From NCBI GenBank assembly GCA_030267565.1, contig BRXU01000006.1:2406001-2470000 (forward strand): 64,000 bases of DNA. The letters are read 5' to 3'. Each line of letters starts with the position of its first letter. Within the stretch, counting starts at the first letter, position 1. This DNA is from Pleodorina starrii (lineage: Eukaryota > Chlorophyta > Chlorophyceae > Chlamydomonadales > Volvocaceae). The notes beneath the pieces were generated by a model, which searched no databases, was not told where the DNA came from, and worked only from the letters and a program-made list of their open reading frames with translations. Of the stretch, positions 22,085 through 34,100 are shown piece by piece. Both the position numbers and the translations under genes were made by a program.

Positions 22085-25000
22085 TCACATGTTTGCTCGC
22101 CCCGCCCACTCGTTCTGCCGCTTCTGCTCCTTCTGGTTGGCCGCGCTCCACTTGCCCTTGCCCTTCTCCAGAAGCGGGTCGTACACCTGGGGCAGCGGGA
22201 GGGGACAGGGGCGGCGAGGCACCGCAAGCGGGCAGTAGGTGGGTGGGGCGGAGTGCGCGCACGTGAGGGAGGGCGGCGCGGGGATGGCGGGACGGGGCCA
22301 AGGGCCCCGTGCGCTCGACGCAGCGCGTGGCAAGAAAGCGTGAGACCGCTTCAATTTTCGAGTGGTTGGAAGGGCGCTCAAACCCGCTTCACCGCACCCA
22401 ATTCCCGCCTGGTCACCGCGCCCCGGCTGCCTTCCGCGACGTCAACCACTCCACCCAGCAAGCCCGCATCCACCACCCACCCCACCCGCCCTCCGTCGAA
22501 TCATCTTCATCACCACCCACCACATAGTCATCCAGGTTGTCCATGTCCCGTGTCATGGCGTCCTTGCGATCCTTGGCGGCCTCAAAGCGGTGCGCCCGCA
22601 GCGCCGCCAGGGAGTCTCCGCCCCTGCCTCCGCCCCCGCCTGCTCCCTCCCCCGCCTCGTCCTCCTCCAGGTAGTCGTCCACGCGCCAGGCGGCCGGCAT
22701 GTAGGCCCGGTGGTCCAGGTCCCAGCGCACCTTGCCCGAGTAGCCGCCAGAGGCGTCGGCGGGAGCAGCCGCGGCCGCGCCGTCGCGGGCGGCTGCGGCG
22801 GAGTCCGCCGGCGCTGCTGCGTCTGCCGGCGGCTGCGAGGCCGCGGTCGCGGGGCCGCCTCTGTGCACGGGGGGGCCGAGATGTCGTTGAGGATAATAAA
22901 GACGAGACCGCAGAGGAGGAACGGAGGCGAACGTTGGGGAACAGACCCAGGGAGGTGTTGGGGGAGGGGAGAGCAGGGGAGCAGAGGGCAGACGAGGAGG
23001 AGGAGGAGGAGAAGGAGGAGGAAGGGGAGGAGAGTGACCCGCAGGCGGCAGACACCGCGGGCTGGGGTACAGGGAGTGATATGCTCCTTTATAAAATAAT
23101 GAGTCACTGCGGATGTTGTTGATCAAGCTGCTCCGGCCGCTGAACCTCCGAAACTGTTAGCTGTAACCCACCCATTCCCATACGTTACCGACATTGATGC
23201 TTGACCAGTGGTAGCGCCGACCCGTCGTCTGGACGGTCTCGTAAGTCGCTTTGGACGACGTCGCATGTCGTAAGACGTCTCGGACGAAGTCGCGCCGCAG
23301 TTCGTGCGGTGCGATGTTGTAGATATGTACCAAACGTAAAATTAGCGAAGTAGAAGCGTCCGAAACTGACTGTAAAGCTGGCATGCGCGTGCTTGCTCTA
23401 AATTCCCCGAAATCCCACCCTCTAAGCTGTAAGAACTGGCAATGTCAACATCTATCGGAAAGGAGGATGCTTACCTGTGCGGCAGACCAGTGCGGTAGCG
23501 ATGGCGATCCGTCGATGCGTGATGGGCAGGGGCAACGTGGCGTAATGGTGAGCAACGTTGCAAAATTGCTGAGGGAGCATGGCGTGATATGCGGTGCGAT
23601 ACTAAGAAAAGTGCCTATGGAAAAGAGAAAAAAGATGAAGGATGCAAAAGGAAGCTGCGTATTTGAACACTCAGCGGTAACGTGCCGTACAGATGTACGG
23701 CGCGTTACAGTTGGGCGTTTTGCATATGTACTGACAGCGGTGCGGCACGGGGCCTGAGAAGGTTCCCGCCATACCGCGCACCGGAGGGGCCGATACATGC
23801 TGACCCCTGCGGTGTGGGATGGTAGGGGGCTTTAGCGAGGAACGTGCTACGTGAAGGGGTGAAGGGGTGCAGTGACGGTGGTGGCTGGCGTTTCTGGAGT
23901 GCGCGAAATGCCGCAAGAATGTGGTCAGAGAAATGCACGGGGAGGGTGGGTGGGAGTGGGGTTTTGGGTGGGGTGGGGTTTGGGTGGGGTGAGGTGGGGC
24001 GGGGTGCGTGTGTGGGGTGGGGTGGGGCTGGGTGGGGTGCGGGGGATTGTGTGGGGTGGGGTGGGGTGCGGGGGTGAGGTGGGGTGGAGTGGGTAAGGGG
24101 GTGGAGTGGGGTAGGGGGCAGGGTGGGGTGGGGGAGTTTCCACGTGCGTGTGTGCGTGTGTGTGTGTGTGTGTGGGATGGGACAGATGCCTTATGTGAGC
24201 ATGTGCGCTTGCAGTGTCTTGCACATTCCCGGCAAATCGTGATTGCAAAGTGCCCGTAGTGTATGCTGCATAGCTGCCGCATTGCCACTGATACAAAGGG
24301 AACGCAGCATAGATGACTCGTGCAGTGTCATAGGGAAGGTGAACGAAAAGGTATCGTTGCTGTAAGGGGACGTGGGCATCGCGAACGTTGGCTGAGTGCG
24401 TTGGCGCACGGTGATAAAACGAGCCATATGCATTAGTAAGAGCCCCATCCCAGCAGCCGCGACGGAATCGCGTAACGCCCTGCACTGCGCCGACAGGTAT
24501 TTATCGGCATCCTCCATTTCAGCGATAGAGCCGACGAGAGCTCAGTTCTTTTATGCAAAGTTACCCTCCCGATAAAGCTCCTATGTGCAGCTGGCTGTAA
24601 GTAGTTAAAGAGATAAGAATTTGGCTGTTGAAACTGATAAGAAGATGAAGTGAAGGCTGATTAGGCTTGCAGTGCCGTAAAGGATGCCATGTCATTTATT
24701 CGGGAGCCCGGAGGCCCACGTTGCTTAGGCATTCCTCCCGTACACACTGGGCCCGGCTCTGAGAGTGTACTGAGTGACTCTGATAGTCACCTGCCACCAG
24801 ACCGAACCAGCAGGCGTAGGGCGGGGCATAATGTGGGGGTTCAGGGAGTGATATGCTCCTTTATAAAATAATGAGTCACTGCGGATGTTGTTGATCAAGC
24901 TGCTCCGGCCGCTGAACCTCCGAAACTGTTAGCTGCAACCCACCCATTCCCATACGTTACCGACATTGATGCTTGACCAGTGGTAGCGCCGACCCGTCGT

Positions 25001-28000
25001 CTGGACGGTCTCGTAAGTCGCTTTGGACGACGTCGCATGTCGTAAGACGTCTCGGACGAAGTCGCGCCGCAGTTCGTGCGGTGCGATGTTGTAGATATGT
25101 ACCAAACGTAAAATTAGCGAAGTAGAAGCGTCCGAAACTGACTGTAAAGCTGGCATGCGCGTGCTTGCTCTAAATTCCCCGAAATCCCACCCTCTAAGCT
25201 GTAAGAACTGGCAATGTCAACATCTATCGGAAAGGATGGGGTACGCGGGCTGGGGTACGTGGGCGCTTGCCCTTCCCCTGCACAAAAAGTGGACCCCGGC
25301 GGTCGCGCTTTGGCGGGTCCCATGGGACCGGAACCCCTTCCCCACGGGAATCAGAGGGATGAAGGCCCACAGCCGGCGGCAAGCCCCCCTCGCCCTCCCC
25401 CTCCCCTCAGGGCCCCCCATCCCCTCTCCCCAAGGTACACGCACACCTGAGCGCCGCAGTGAATTTGGACAGGCGCGCCAGTGTCTCCTTCTCCCGGTCC
25501 CCCACCGCCCGCTTGCGCGCCTTGTACTTCTCCCGGCTCAATTGCCACGGCTTGAGCAGGTCCGCGTCCGCGACCTGTAGGGGGCGGGGTAAGAATAAGG
25601 GGGCGGGGTAAGAACCGATCGTGAGCGTCATTGCAAACGCCAAGGGTTTCAGGGCTCTGCCTTCCCCAGTTTCTACCTTCCTGGATCCTGCCTGGATCCT
25701 GGATTCCTAGAGGTTTGCCTTCCCCGGGATGCAGGCGCCCCGAAACCTGCCCCCCAAGCCAGCATAGCCCATTCGCCGTCTTCCTCCCCCCCATTCGCAG
25801 CCACGCACCTCCGCCGCCCCTGTGACTCGTCCGTACGTCCGGGTGGTGGCCTCTTGCCGCATCGCCTCCATCTCCGCCCGCCGCTCCGCCAGGAAGTCGC
25901 GGCCCGCCGGGCCCTTACCCGAGGAGGGGCCGGCACCGCCACCGCCACCGCCGCCCTCGTCCTCGTCGCCGCTGCCGCCGCCGCCGCGGCCCCCCTCCCG
26001 ATCCCGATCCCCCGACCTGGACCGACCGGCGTCTCTGCACACAAGCAACAGTGCACAGGGCACAGGTGCTGTCCGTCCGTAAAGCCCACCAAAACCACCC
26101 GATAAAAGGCCCGATAAGGTGCCTGTCCAGGACCAAGCGGCCAGCTTTGTTCTGGTGTGGCGCAGAGGCGATGCAAATCGCTGTGCCCAGTGCGGGGCTG
26201 CTGGCATGGTTCCGTGGGCCCGATCGTTCGAAGGGGAAAACTCCCCCTCCCCCCGCCTGTCGAGCCCACAGCTCCCCTGCACACCCACCTGTCTGGTCGG
26301 GCCCTGGGCTCGTCGCCCGCCTGCACTCGCGCCGCCATCACGCGGGCGCGCATGGACGCGGCGAAGGCGGCGGAGGCCGCCCGGTCCGCCTCCCCGGCCT
26401 GCCCCTCCACCTCCTCGCCGCCGCCGCCGCCGCCAGCGTCGTCCGGCTCCGCCCGCCCTGCCGCGCGACCTGTGCAGCACAGGCGGTTGAGAGGAGGATG
26501 GGGGTTGAGGAAAGCGGAGGAAAATGCAGGTGATGATGATGGGGGTGAAACGGAGGAGAGGGCGGGGGATGACATGGCGGGTCAGGGCACTGGGAAGCGG
26601 GACCAGGCAGCTGGGAAAGGAGGTAGGTGGATCTGAGGTTGGCGGATGGAGCCGAGGTTGGTTCGGACGGGAGTCTGTACCAGGAGGCGCCAGCGGCCAC
26701 CCTCCCCCCCGCCCCGCCCCGCCCCGCCCCGCCCCTCCGCGCCCCGCCGTACCTGCCGCCTGCTCCACCGCCGCCTTGGCCCGAGCCAGCGCCTTCTCCG
26801 CGCCGCCCGCCCTGCCACCGCCCTCTCCCTCTCCCGGCCCCACGTCCCGCGCCCGCTTGGCCGGCCGCTCCGCCGCGATCCGCTGCAGCTCCGCCTCCTC
26901 AATGGCCCGCTCCTGGGCTAGCCTGGACAGTGGACAGGAGAGAGGGAGGGAGGGAGGGAGGGAAGGAGAAGGGTGTGGCGGAGGCGGAGGTATGCGCCTA
27001 AGAATGCGCCCTACGTCAATTTGCCCCATTACCGGTACCCTATTGCCCCATTGCGACTTTGGCACGGGTGAAGTGAGCTCGGGTGACTGTCACACGGGTA
27101 GTTGCTGTTGTACCACGGGTCATGGTGGACATAACAACACCTTGATAATCGCGCTGTCCGCTCGGCTTGCCCATGTGACGGCGCTGTCTCGCTTCCGCGC
27201 CATGCGGGGACCCTAGCTGCCGACCCTGCCGGCAGCCTAGCACCCCACCGATACACTCATACATTCGAATCAGAAACCAACCAGAAGATAAGCGACCAAA
27301 GCTGTCCAGCGAAAGATGCCCAGCCCCCCACCGATACGTTCGGCAGGTATTTGCTGGAGTTCCAGGTTCGCTCGTCAAGGCCGTCTCTCCGTCCCTTGGC
27401 TGCTGGGTCCTCGGTCGGTCGCCTGTGTTCCTCCGCTGCGGTGTCGTCTTTACTTTCTTCCTCCGCCGCAGTTTCTTCTTTCTCACTCCCATCCCCACTC
27501 CCACCCGGCCCCCTTCCCCCACCCACCGCTCGTCCTCCGTGAGTACGTCGTGTGCGGAGCGGATCTTGGCGGCCTTGCGGTCCACCACCGCCGCCTCCTC
27601 TTGCTCCGCCTCCTCGCCGAACGACAGCAGAGACAAGTTCTTGGTGCGGCCAGCGGACCGCTTGCGAGACTCCTCGGCGGCGCTGCGGAACAAGAGGGCG
27701 GGGCAGGGTGGGGTCTTATAAGTGCAATGTGGGGTAGGGGCGGACATGAGGGCAGGGGAGGGTGGGGTAGGGTTCTTAGAGGGGAGCGGGCGGAAGGCGA
27801 GGTGAGGAGCGGGCGGGTCGAATGGATAGCGCTGCTTGAAATGGGCCCGCTCAGTCACCGTGTTATGTATGTCCGTCCCTCGCCCTGCTGCAGCCCACCC
27901 TACCATGTACCGTCCGACACGTGCACTCCCTGCCGGACACGTGTGGTTTACACCCCCCCCCCCACACACACAAACCCGTTCCTCCGCTCCGCTCGGGCCC

Positions 28001-30536
28001 CGGGGGCGCAACCTCCGCATTGCTCCGCGGCCCAATGCCGCCCGGCCCTCACCCACACCCCGGCCCTACCTGCCCCCGCCCCCGCCCCTCCCTCGGTTTG
28101 CACTCACGAGCGCGAGACCGAACTGAGGAAACAACCAATGAGAAAAGATGACCACCGAGTGAAGCCTTTCCGCACCCCTCCCCCCCCATACCAACCCCGT
28201 CTTCCCCTCCCTCGCCCCCCGCCTCACCGCTGCGCCTGCTGCTCCGCCCTGCGCGCCTCGCGGTCCACCCGGGGCGCCAGGTCGTCAAAGGGGTTCCACA
28301 CCACCTCCGCCTCCCGGATCACGGGAGGGTCCAGAGGCCGGTCGTTGTCATCCACCTGAGGGGTGCGGATTGGGAGGGAGGGAGGGAGGTAGGGAGGGAG
28401 GGAGAGTGTGTCAGACTGACAGACGGGGGACGGGGAGAGGGGAGAGGGAGAGGGCGAAAGAACAACGGACCGCGAGGGCGAGTGGGGGGCGGGGGGGCCT
28501 GACGCACCTAACCACCGGGCAGGGGTGCGCAGCCCCCGTTAGCTACCGGTATTTGAGCACCCCACCCGCCCGCGCGCAGGACACGCACCCCCTCCCTACC
28601 GTCCGCCCTGCCCCTTGCTCTCTGCTCCCCCCGCGCACTGTCCTCGCGCCGCGCCACAGTCCCTCTCGCTGCTCCCTCCCTGGCCCCCCCCTCCCTCTCT
28701 CACGTTAACCTCACGTTACCCTCCTGGCTCGCCCCCGTCCCCCCCCAACCCGACATCGGCACCCCCCCCTTCCCCCGCACCGGCTGGTCGTTGAATCGGA
28801 GCATGTTGTAGACGGTGTCCCCCACCACGCGGCCGAAGATGGTGTTTCTGTTGTTGAGCCAGTCGGCCTTGTCCAGGGTGATGAAGAACTGGGAGCCGTT
28901 GGAGTGGGGCACGTTCTGGTTGGCGCAGGCGACCAGGCCCCTGGGGGGGTGGGGGGGTGGGGCGGGAAGAGCACGACAGCAGGGAGGGAGACGGGTATGA
29001 CAGCAGGGAGGAGGAGGAGGAGGCGGTGGAGGTCGTGGAAGGCGGGGCCAAGTGGGAAATCGGGGTCCAGTGGATGGGTGTTGTAAGGAGGGAGGCGCCG
29101 CGTCGCCTGGCTCCTTACGCACGTTACGTACCGTTCTCGAGCTCCCGCCTATCCGTGGCTAACCCCCGCCCGCCTCCACCTCACACATACACAAATTCGC
29201 GCCAGCCGCTCGCGCAGACACCTTCCCGGGCCCCCCCGCTCCCCGCCCGGTCCCCACCTGCGCGTGAAGCGCAGCCTCGAGTGGAACTCATCCTTGAACG
29301 CCTCCCCGTATATGGACTCGCCGCCTGAACCAGCATCGGGAGGGCAGGGTGGGTGGGTGGGCGGTGGGTGGGTGGGCACCAGCAGGTCGCTGGTTGGCCC
29401 TTCCATGAAGCGCAGCAACTAGAAGGTGCAACAGCTGATATGGCAGAATCAGGACCGAGGCGAGGGTACCCTCCACGTCAAGGCGCCCTGCTGCCCACGT
29501 TCCCAGTGCTGGCAGCAGCTCCTCTGGGCACGATTGGCTGTGAGGGAAGGGCGCCGGGTTAGGCACTCGGTGTGCCGCCCAGGAACACCGACCCGTGGGT
29601 CATGTCGGGGGCTTGGGGCCCGACAGCCGCGCCCAGGACCAAGGCAGCAGCGGCAGCCGCGCTACGGCCGGCTCACCATCTCCGGTCCCGGTGGGGTCTC
29701 CCCCTTGCGCGATGTAGTCTTTGATGACCCGGTGGAAGATGGTGTTGTCGTAGTAGCCCTCCGCGCACAGCTGCACGAAGTTGCGGCAGGCCTGGAGAGG
29801 TGGCAGCCCGGCGGAGCGGAGGGCAGGCGGGGAAGGGATGGGGGGAGGGGAGGGAGAGGGGTGCGGTGCGGAGAGGCTGCGGGGTTTCTGATGCCCGCGA
29901 GAGGGTTGGGTGATGAAGGGCTTGGCAAGGGATGGTCGGCAGGGAAAAGGGGCCTACAGCCCTTGTGTGGTCTGGGTGAGGGCCGCGAAGGAGCAGGTCA
30001 GGTAGGCGGAGATCGCAGGTCGAGGAGCTAGAAGTGGGGATTCTGAGCCCTGAGTTGCTGGTGGGCACGAAGGGTGCCGAGGTGGTGCCGAGGCCTCGAT
30101 AGGCAAGCGGCAGGTCTGCGGAATACCCGCACAGAGCCGATGTTGATCAGCGACTCCAACTAAGGATCTAACTCTCAATCCAGCTTGCCAGTGCTTTTTC
30201 AGCGCTAGCACGCCATAAGGGCAGAGGCGACCCCGGGTCAACCCGGCTGGACGATTTCCAGGACCAGCCGCGCCAGCACCCATCCTTCGCACCTTGGGAG
30301 CCTCCTTTGGCCATAATTCAATTTCGAGGTCGCCAAGGTTCGTGTGCAGGATCACCTGAACACCGACAGGTAGAGAATCTCCGTGATTTACTTCGTGTTA
30401 CTGACGTAATTCGCACAAGCTACTTCGCCTTCATCATTACAACGAGACAGAAAAGAAACAACATTCTCAGTACCGGCAAAAAGATTGTGCTCACCTTGCC
30501 CTTTGTGGGCGGCTCAAGATTGTATATATTTGACAT
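22085..30536 (-). CDS. CWC27: CWC27-type spliceosomal peptidyl-prolyl isomerase (cyclophilin), 13 exons
   Basis: Nuclear cyclophilin associated with activated spliceosomes. Exons: 30536-30495, 30355-30293, 29791-29677, 29324-29258, 28940-28781, 28355-28228, 27682-27527, 26922-26753, 26469-26289, 26034-25809, 25574-25447, 22860-22521, 22186-22085; 625 aa in frame. The start MSNIYNLEPPTKGK matches the family N-terminus. The PPIase domain (about residues 10-175) contains FHRVIKDYIAQGGDPTGTG, GESIYGEAFKDEFHSRLRF, NGSQFFIT and NTIFGRVVGDTVYNML. Arg56, Gln64 and Trp123 are present. The family-specific linker motif TKNLSLLSFGEEAEQEE and SAHDVL follow. A long charged, coiled-coil-like Ala/Gly/Glu-rich region leads to LARLSKFTAALR and the C-terminal VYDPLLEKGKGKW. 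It is longer than human CWC27 (472 aa), mainly from the low-complexity middle. Intron 11 (25446-22861) hosts a transposable insertion. Introns are C- or G-rich. A strong match overall; only low-complexity exon borders could shift. Confidence 0.95.
23071..23464. repeat. Left 394-bp terminal direct repeat
   Basis: One substitution (position 23164) separates it from the right copy. It contains a short cluster of related GACGTC/GTCGTAAG-like motifs in its middle. The sequence directly following it shows no recognisable tRNA primer-binding site. Confidence 0.93.
24843..25236. repeat. Right 394-bp terminal direct repeat
   Basis: Copy of the left repeat. A purine-biased stretch (GGGCGGGGCATAATGTGGGG) precedes it, a possible polypurine tract if the element is an LTR type read left to right. 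Confidence 0.93.
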
Positions 30537-31134
30537 GGTACGTGGTGCTGGCACTATCGCAACTGTTTGGCGGCCAGCCAAGCAACTTTGCGAAAAACAG
30601 TTGTACGAATTTCGTCCGTCCGTCAGTTGTTGTTGATTTTAACTTCCGCACTCAAGGCCCAACATAGGGGTTTCTAGCATCTCACAAAAAAATACGAAGA
30701 ACTGACACAGCTTCACCTGCACATTGCTAACTTGACACACGCGTTACAGCAACTCCTTTTAGCATCCTCGAGGCTTAGAAGCTAGACAGCGCACACAGCA
30801 AAGGCCACACAATACTCGGTGCAACATTGAGATACTGCATGCTGGTGAGCCTGCGCGACGGTGGTGGCGTTTGGACGTGAATGCACATGTCGCCTTCCGC
30901 ACACGTTCTGGCGAGCGCGCACGCACTCGATGTCTAGTGCATACTTTTCACATAGCCAACATATCTCTTGTTCCTTTACACGGCATTGGCGTCCATCTCG
31001 CAGGTTTCGCCAGGACATTTCGGCGAAAGCACGCGCATGAGCGACCGGCGCGCCGTTCGGCACGATATACACCACACACACCTTTGAGCCCCACGCCTGC
31101 CATTATATATCCCAATACATATTAGCCAGCGACC
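30537..31134. promoter_or_regulatory. Divergent promoter region between CWC27 and the acidic-tail protein gene
   Basis: 598 bp separate the two start codons, so both promoters must lie here. A TATATAT at 31104-31110 lies about 25 bp upstream of the plus-strand ATG. If it is a true TATA box the 5' UTR would be very short, so it may equally lie in the leader. No other motif was assigned. Confidence 0.5.
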
Positions 31135-34100
31135 ATGGCGGAGGACACACATGACCAGGGCACTCCATCAGCACTGCGGCCTCGCGCCGGCTGGGAGAAA
31201 TCAGCTCGCAACCCTGAGGTACCTCACGGGACTTTAGACATGACCGTGACCAGCACGGGCTACATGGGCCCGTCGTACCAGCCACCCACACTGTCGCCCC
31301 AGGCGCAGACATCCTCCGACGCGGGCGAGTTTGACCAGTCGATCTTCAAGGAAGCACAACAGGTACGGCGGGGAAACGCACCGTGCACAGGAGGGAACTG
31401 TGCCAACCCACAATGAGCAGGGGCCCCTGGCTCACACCGGCTGTCTGGCATGCGGGGTGCAGCCGCCGGCACCGTGAGTGTAAGACCACACGCACGCGCA
31501 CATGCAGGGCGGGGCGGCGCCTATTGGCAATGACTTGTGCCGTGCCCGGCCGCAGAATGTAAGGGTGCAAGGGGTGGTCCACGTCTCGTGTGCAGCCGCC
31601 ACCCCTCGAACCTGCCCGCCGGCCTATCCGTGGATAATCCCACATCACCACCACCACCACCACCACCACCACCACCACCACCACCACCACCACCACCACC
31701 ATCACTATCACCACCTCTGCACCGCACCGCAATGCAACGCAGGGGCACAGACTGTCGCGCGCGACTTCGCCAAACAGCGTCCGTGGCGGGGGCCGCGGCG
31801 ACGGCAACGGCGGCGGCGAAGCCTTCCCTCCCGACATGGAGGGCGCTCCCCGCGCCGACGGACGCCCCGCCTGGGATTCCCGCTTCCACTTGGAACGAAC
31901 TGCATGGGAGACGCAGCCACGCACCGTGCTGCTGCGGCCGCCCTCCACCAACGCCTTTCCGGGCAGCGGCACCGGCGCAGGCGCCAGCAGCGTGCGTCGC
32001 TCGCTGCCGACCCACACAGGCGGCCGAGGCGGCGGCGGGGGCGGCGGCGGCGGCGGCTTTGGAAGCGGTTTCAGTGACGGCGGCGGCGGCGGCGGTGGCG
32101 GGTACAGCCCTGGCGGCACCCGCCGCACGTCGGGGTACGACAGTCTCGACAACGGTGATGCGGGGGCCCGCGCCGGCGGCGGCTACGTCATTGGAAGCAC
32201 CGACGGAAACGGCACTCGTACGACAATCCTGCCAGGGCTATACGCCGCGTCGCCGCCCATGTGGGCAAGTCCATACGGCGACCAGCAGCAGCAGCAGCAG
32301 TCGCCGGGAAACGGCCGGCACCACCCCACATCGCCCGGGCCCTCGCCTCCGCCGGCAGCGGTGGCCTCCCCAGGCGCCGGAGCCACGACCACCCCCCGCG
32401 TGCCGCGCATCGACCTTCATGAATCGTACATTGGCCGAGCGTACAGCCCGGATCAGTCGTACATGAGGGGCAGCCGGGCCATGGGCGGTGGCGGCGGCCG
32501 CGGCTCCGTTGACGGCGGCGGCGCCGCCGCTGGCGGCGGTGACAGCGGCGGGCAGCAGCAGGGCGCCGCCGTGGCCGAGGCCCGTGAGGGCGAGGGCGGC
32601 GGCGGAGTGGATGGCCACGGAACGCATCTGCCGGCCTTGGAGCGTGTGTATTTTGGCAAGAAGGCGGTTGGAGGCAGGGCGTCGGGGGAAAAGGACGCGG
32701 CCGCCGGCGACAAGGCTTGGCCCGCCTCCAAGGCCAACTCGCAGCAGGCTGCCGTCCAGGCACTCGGGGCGCTGTACATGCCCGGCGGCAAGCTACCGAT
32801 GCGCGAGCCGCGCAGCGCCCGCGCGGAGGTGGCGGCGGCGGCGCCGGCGCTCGGCATGCGCGCCTGCCACAGCAACGACGGCGACGTCGAGCGGCGCGGC
32901 GGCAGTCTGAGCGGCGGCGCCGCCTACGGCGGCGCCGCCACCGACCGCAGCCGCGACGTCAGCCCGGGTCCTGGCGGCGTGTGGCGGCCGTCGGGCTGTC
33001 AGCCCATACCCGAGTCGGCTCCGGCCGTGCCTCGCAACACGCACCGGAGCGTCTCGGGGGAGGAGAAGACGGAGACGCAGGAGGTGGGCGGGCCTGGGGC
33101 TGGGGTGGACGAGGGCGGGTGGGGAGGGTCTGGGTGGGGGCGGGCGGGGCCCCGCCCGGCTCCGGCTCGCGCTTCTCGAGGGGATGCCGTAGGGAAGTTT
33201 GAGTGACTTGACGGGCCGACTGGCCGGCTGACAGACCGATTTGCTGAGGCTCAGGGCGCCGTTTCCATCATCTTTGCGCCACGTGCCGTGCGCCTCAACC
33301 ACCCGGCCGGCCTGCAGACGCTGCACCTCCGCTCGTTGCTGACCGACCCGACCCGACCCGACCTGCCCGGCCCGCAGGAGGCCGACCGGCGGCGCGCTGC
33401 CCCGCGGAACCCCGCCATCTACAGCCCCGAGCGCTACCCGCTGGTGGGGCAGGGCTGGTTCATGCCGCCGGAGAAGTTCCCGCCCAACCCGGTGTATGCG
33501 GGGGTCAAAGCCAAGTGAGAGCTGTGGGGGGGTGGGCTCCGGAGGGATGGGCTCCGGCGGGGATTGTTGGCCGGGCGGAGGGGGAAGGGGGCGAGGGCAG
33601 GGGCGGAGAACAGGGGCAATGCTTATCGGGCGGCGGACGGGGGCCTTGGGGTGCAAGCCGTCGTCTGCGCTAGCTGACGCCTTTAGATGGAGAGGGGCGG
33701 CGATGTGGGCCCCGCAGTGGGCTGCCGACAGGGCGCCTGGCTGGCAGTGTCCGCGCGGCGCGATGGCAACAGCTGGGGCTAAAGAATCTAAGAATGAGGC
33801 CCCGCGGCATTTCGAAAGAAGCTCATTACCGACAGGACCCGCTCCACTCCAAGGGCAGAGGCCCTGCCCCCAGGCGGCCGTGCTGCGGTCGGCGGTCTGC
33901 CGCTCTGTGTGCCGCAACAGCCCTGCCTCACGCACTGCCGCGCCGCCCCCACCCTTCCGCCCCTTTGCGGGGTCCTGGGTCCGCTGGCTAACGTCGCCTC
34001 CTCCGTTCCTCCGCTGCGGGTTCATCTTTAACACTCCTCCACCCCGTCACCCCGCCCGCCCGCCCGTCACCCCGCCCGCCCGGCCGGCCGGCCCAGGTAC

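Larger units (their letters stand above)
23071..25236. mobile_element. Insertion with 394-bp terminal direct repeats and 8-bp target duplication, inside CWC27 intron 11
   Basis: A 2166-bp unit bounded by direct repeats at 23071-23464 and 24843-25236 that differ at one position (T at 23164, C at 24936). It is flanked on both sides by TGGGGTAC (23063-23070 and 25237-25244), a perfect 8-bp target duplication. The 1378-bp interior has a G/T-rich tract, a (TG)n run and a minus-strand open frame of 108 codons (24517-24191). No reverse transcriptase, integrase or transposase was recognised. Each repeat holds a TATA-like TTTATAAAA near its left end and a 75-codon minus-strand ORF of unknown nature. 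Repeat termini are AG...GA rather than TG...CA, and no terminal inverted repeat is visible. The architecture resembles a non-autonomous LTR (TRIM-like) element, but 8 bp is long for LTR elements. Near-identical repeats imply a young insertion. Confidence 0.8.

Noticed and set aside
22073..23122. 349-codon plus-strand frame over CWC27 3' exons
   Set aside because: Antisense shadow of GC-rich CWC27 exons 12-13 and the polypurine intron; the minus-strand exons match the family.
23071..25236. Calling the direct-repeat insertion a classical LTR retrotransposon
   Set aside because: No TG...CA ends, no recognisable tRNA primer site, no gag/pol, and an 8-bp duplication; the class is left open.
31502..32077. 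Poly-histidine containing ORF
   Set aside because: Results from reading the intronic (CAC)n in frame; the exon 2 acceptor at 31741-31742 removes it.
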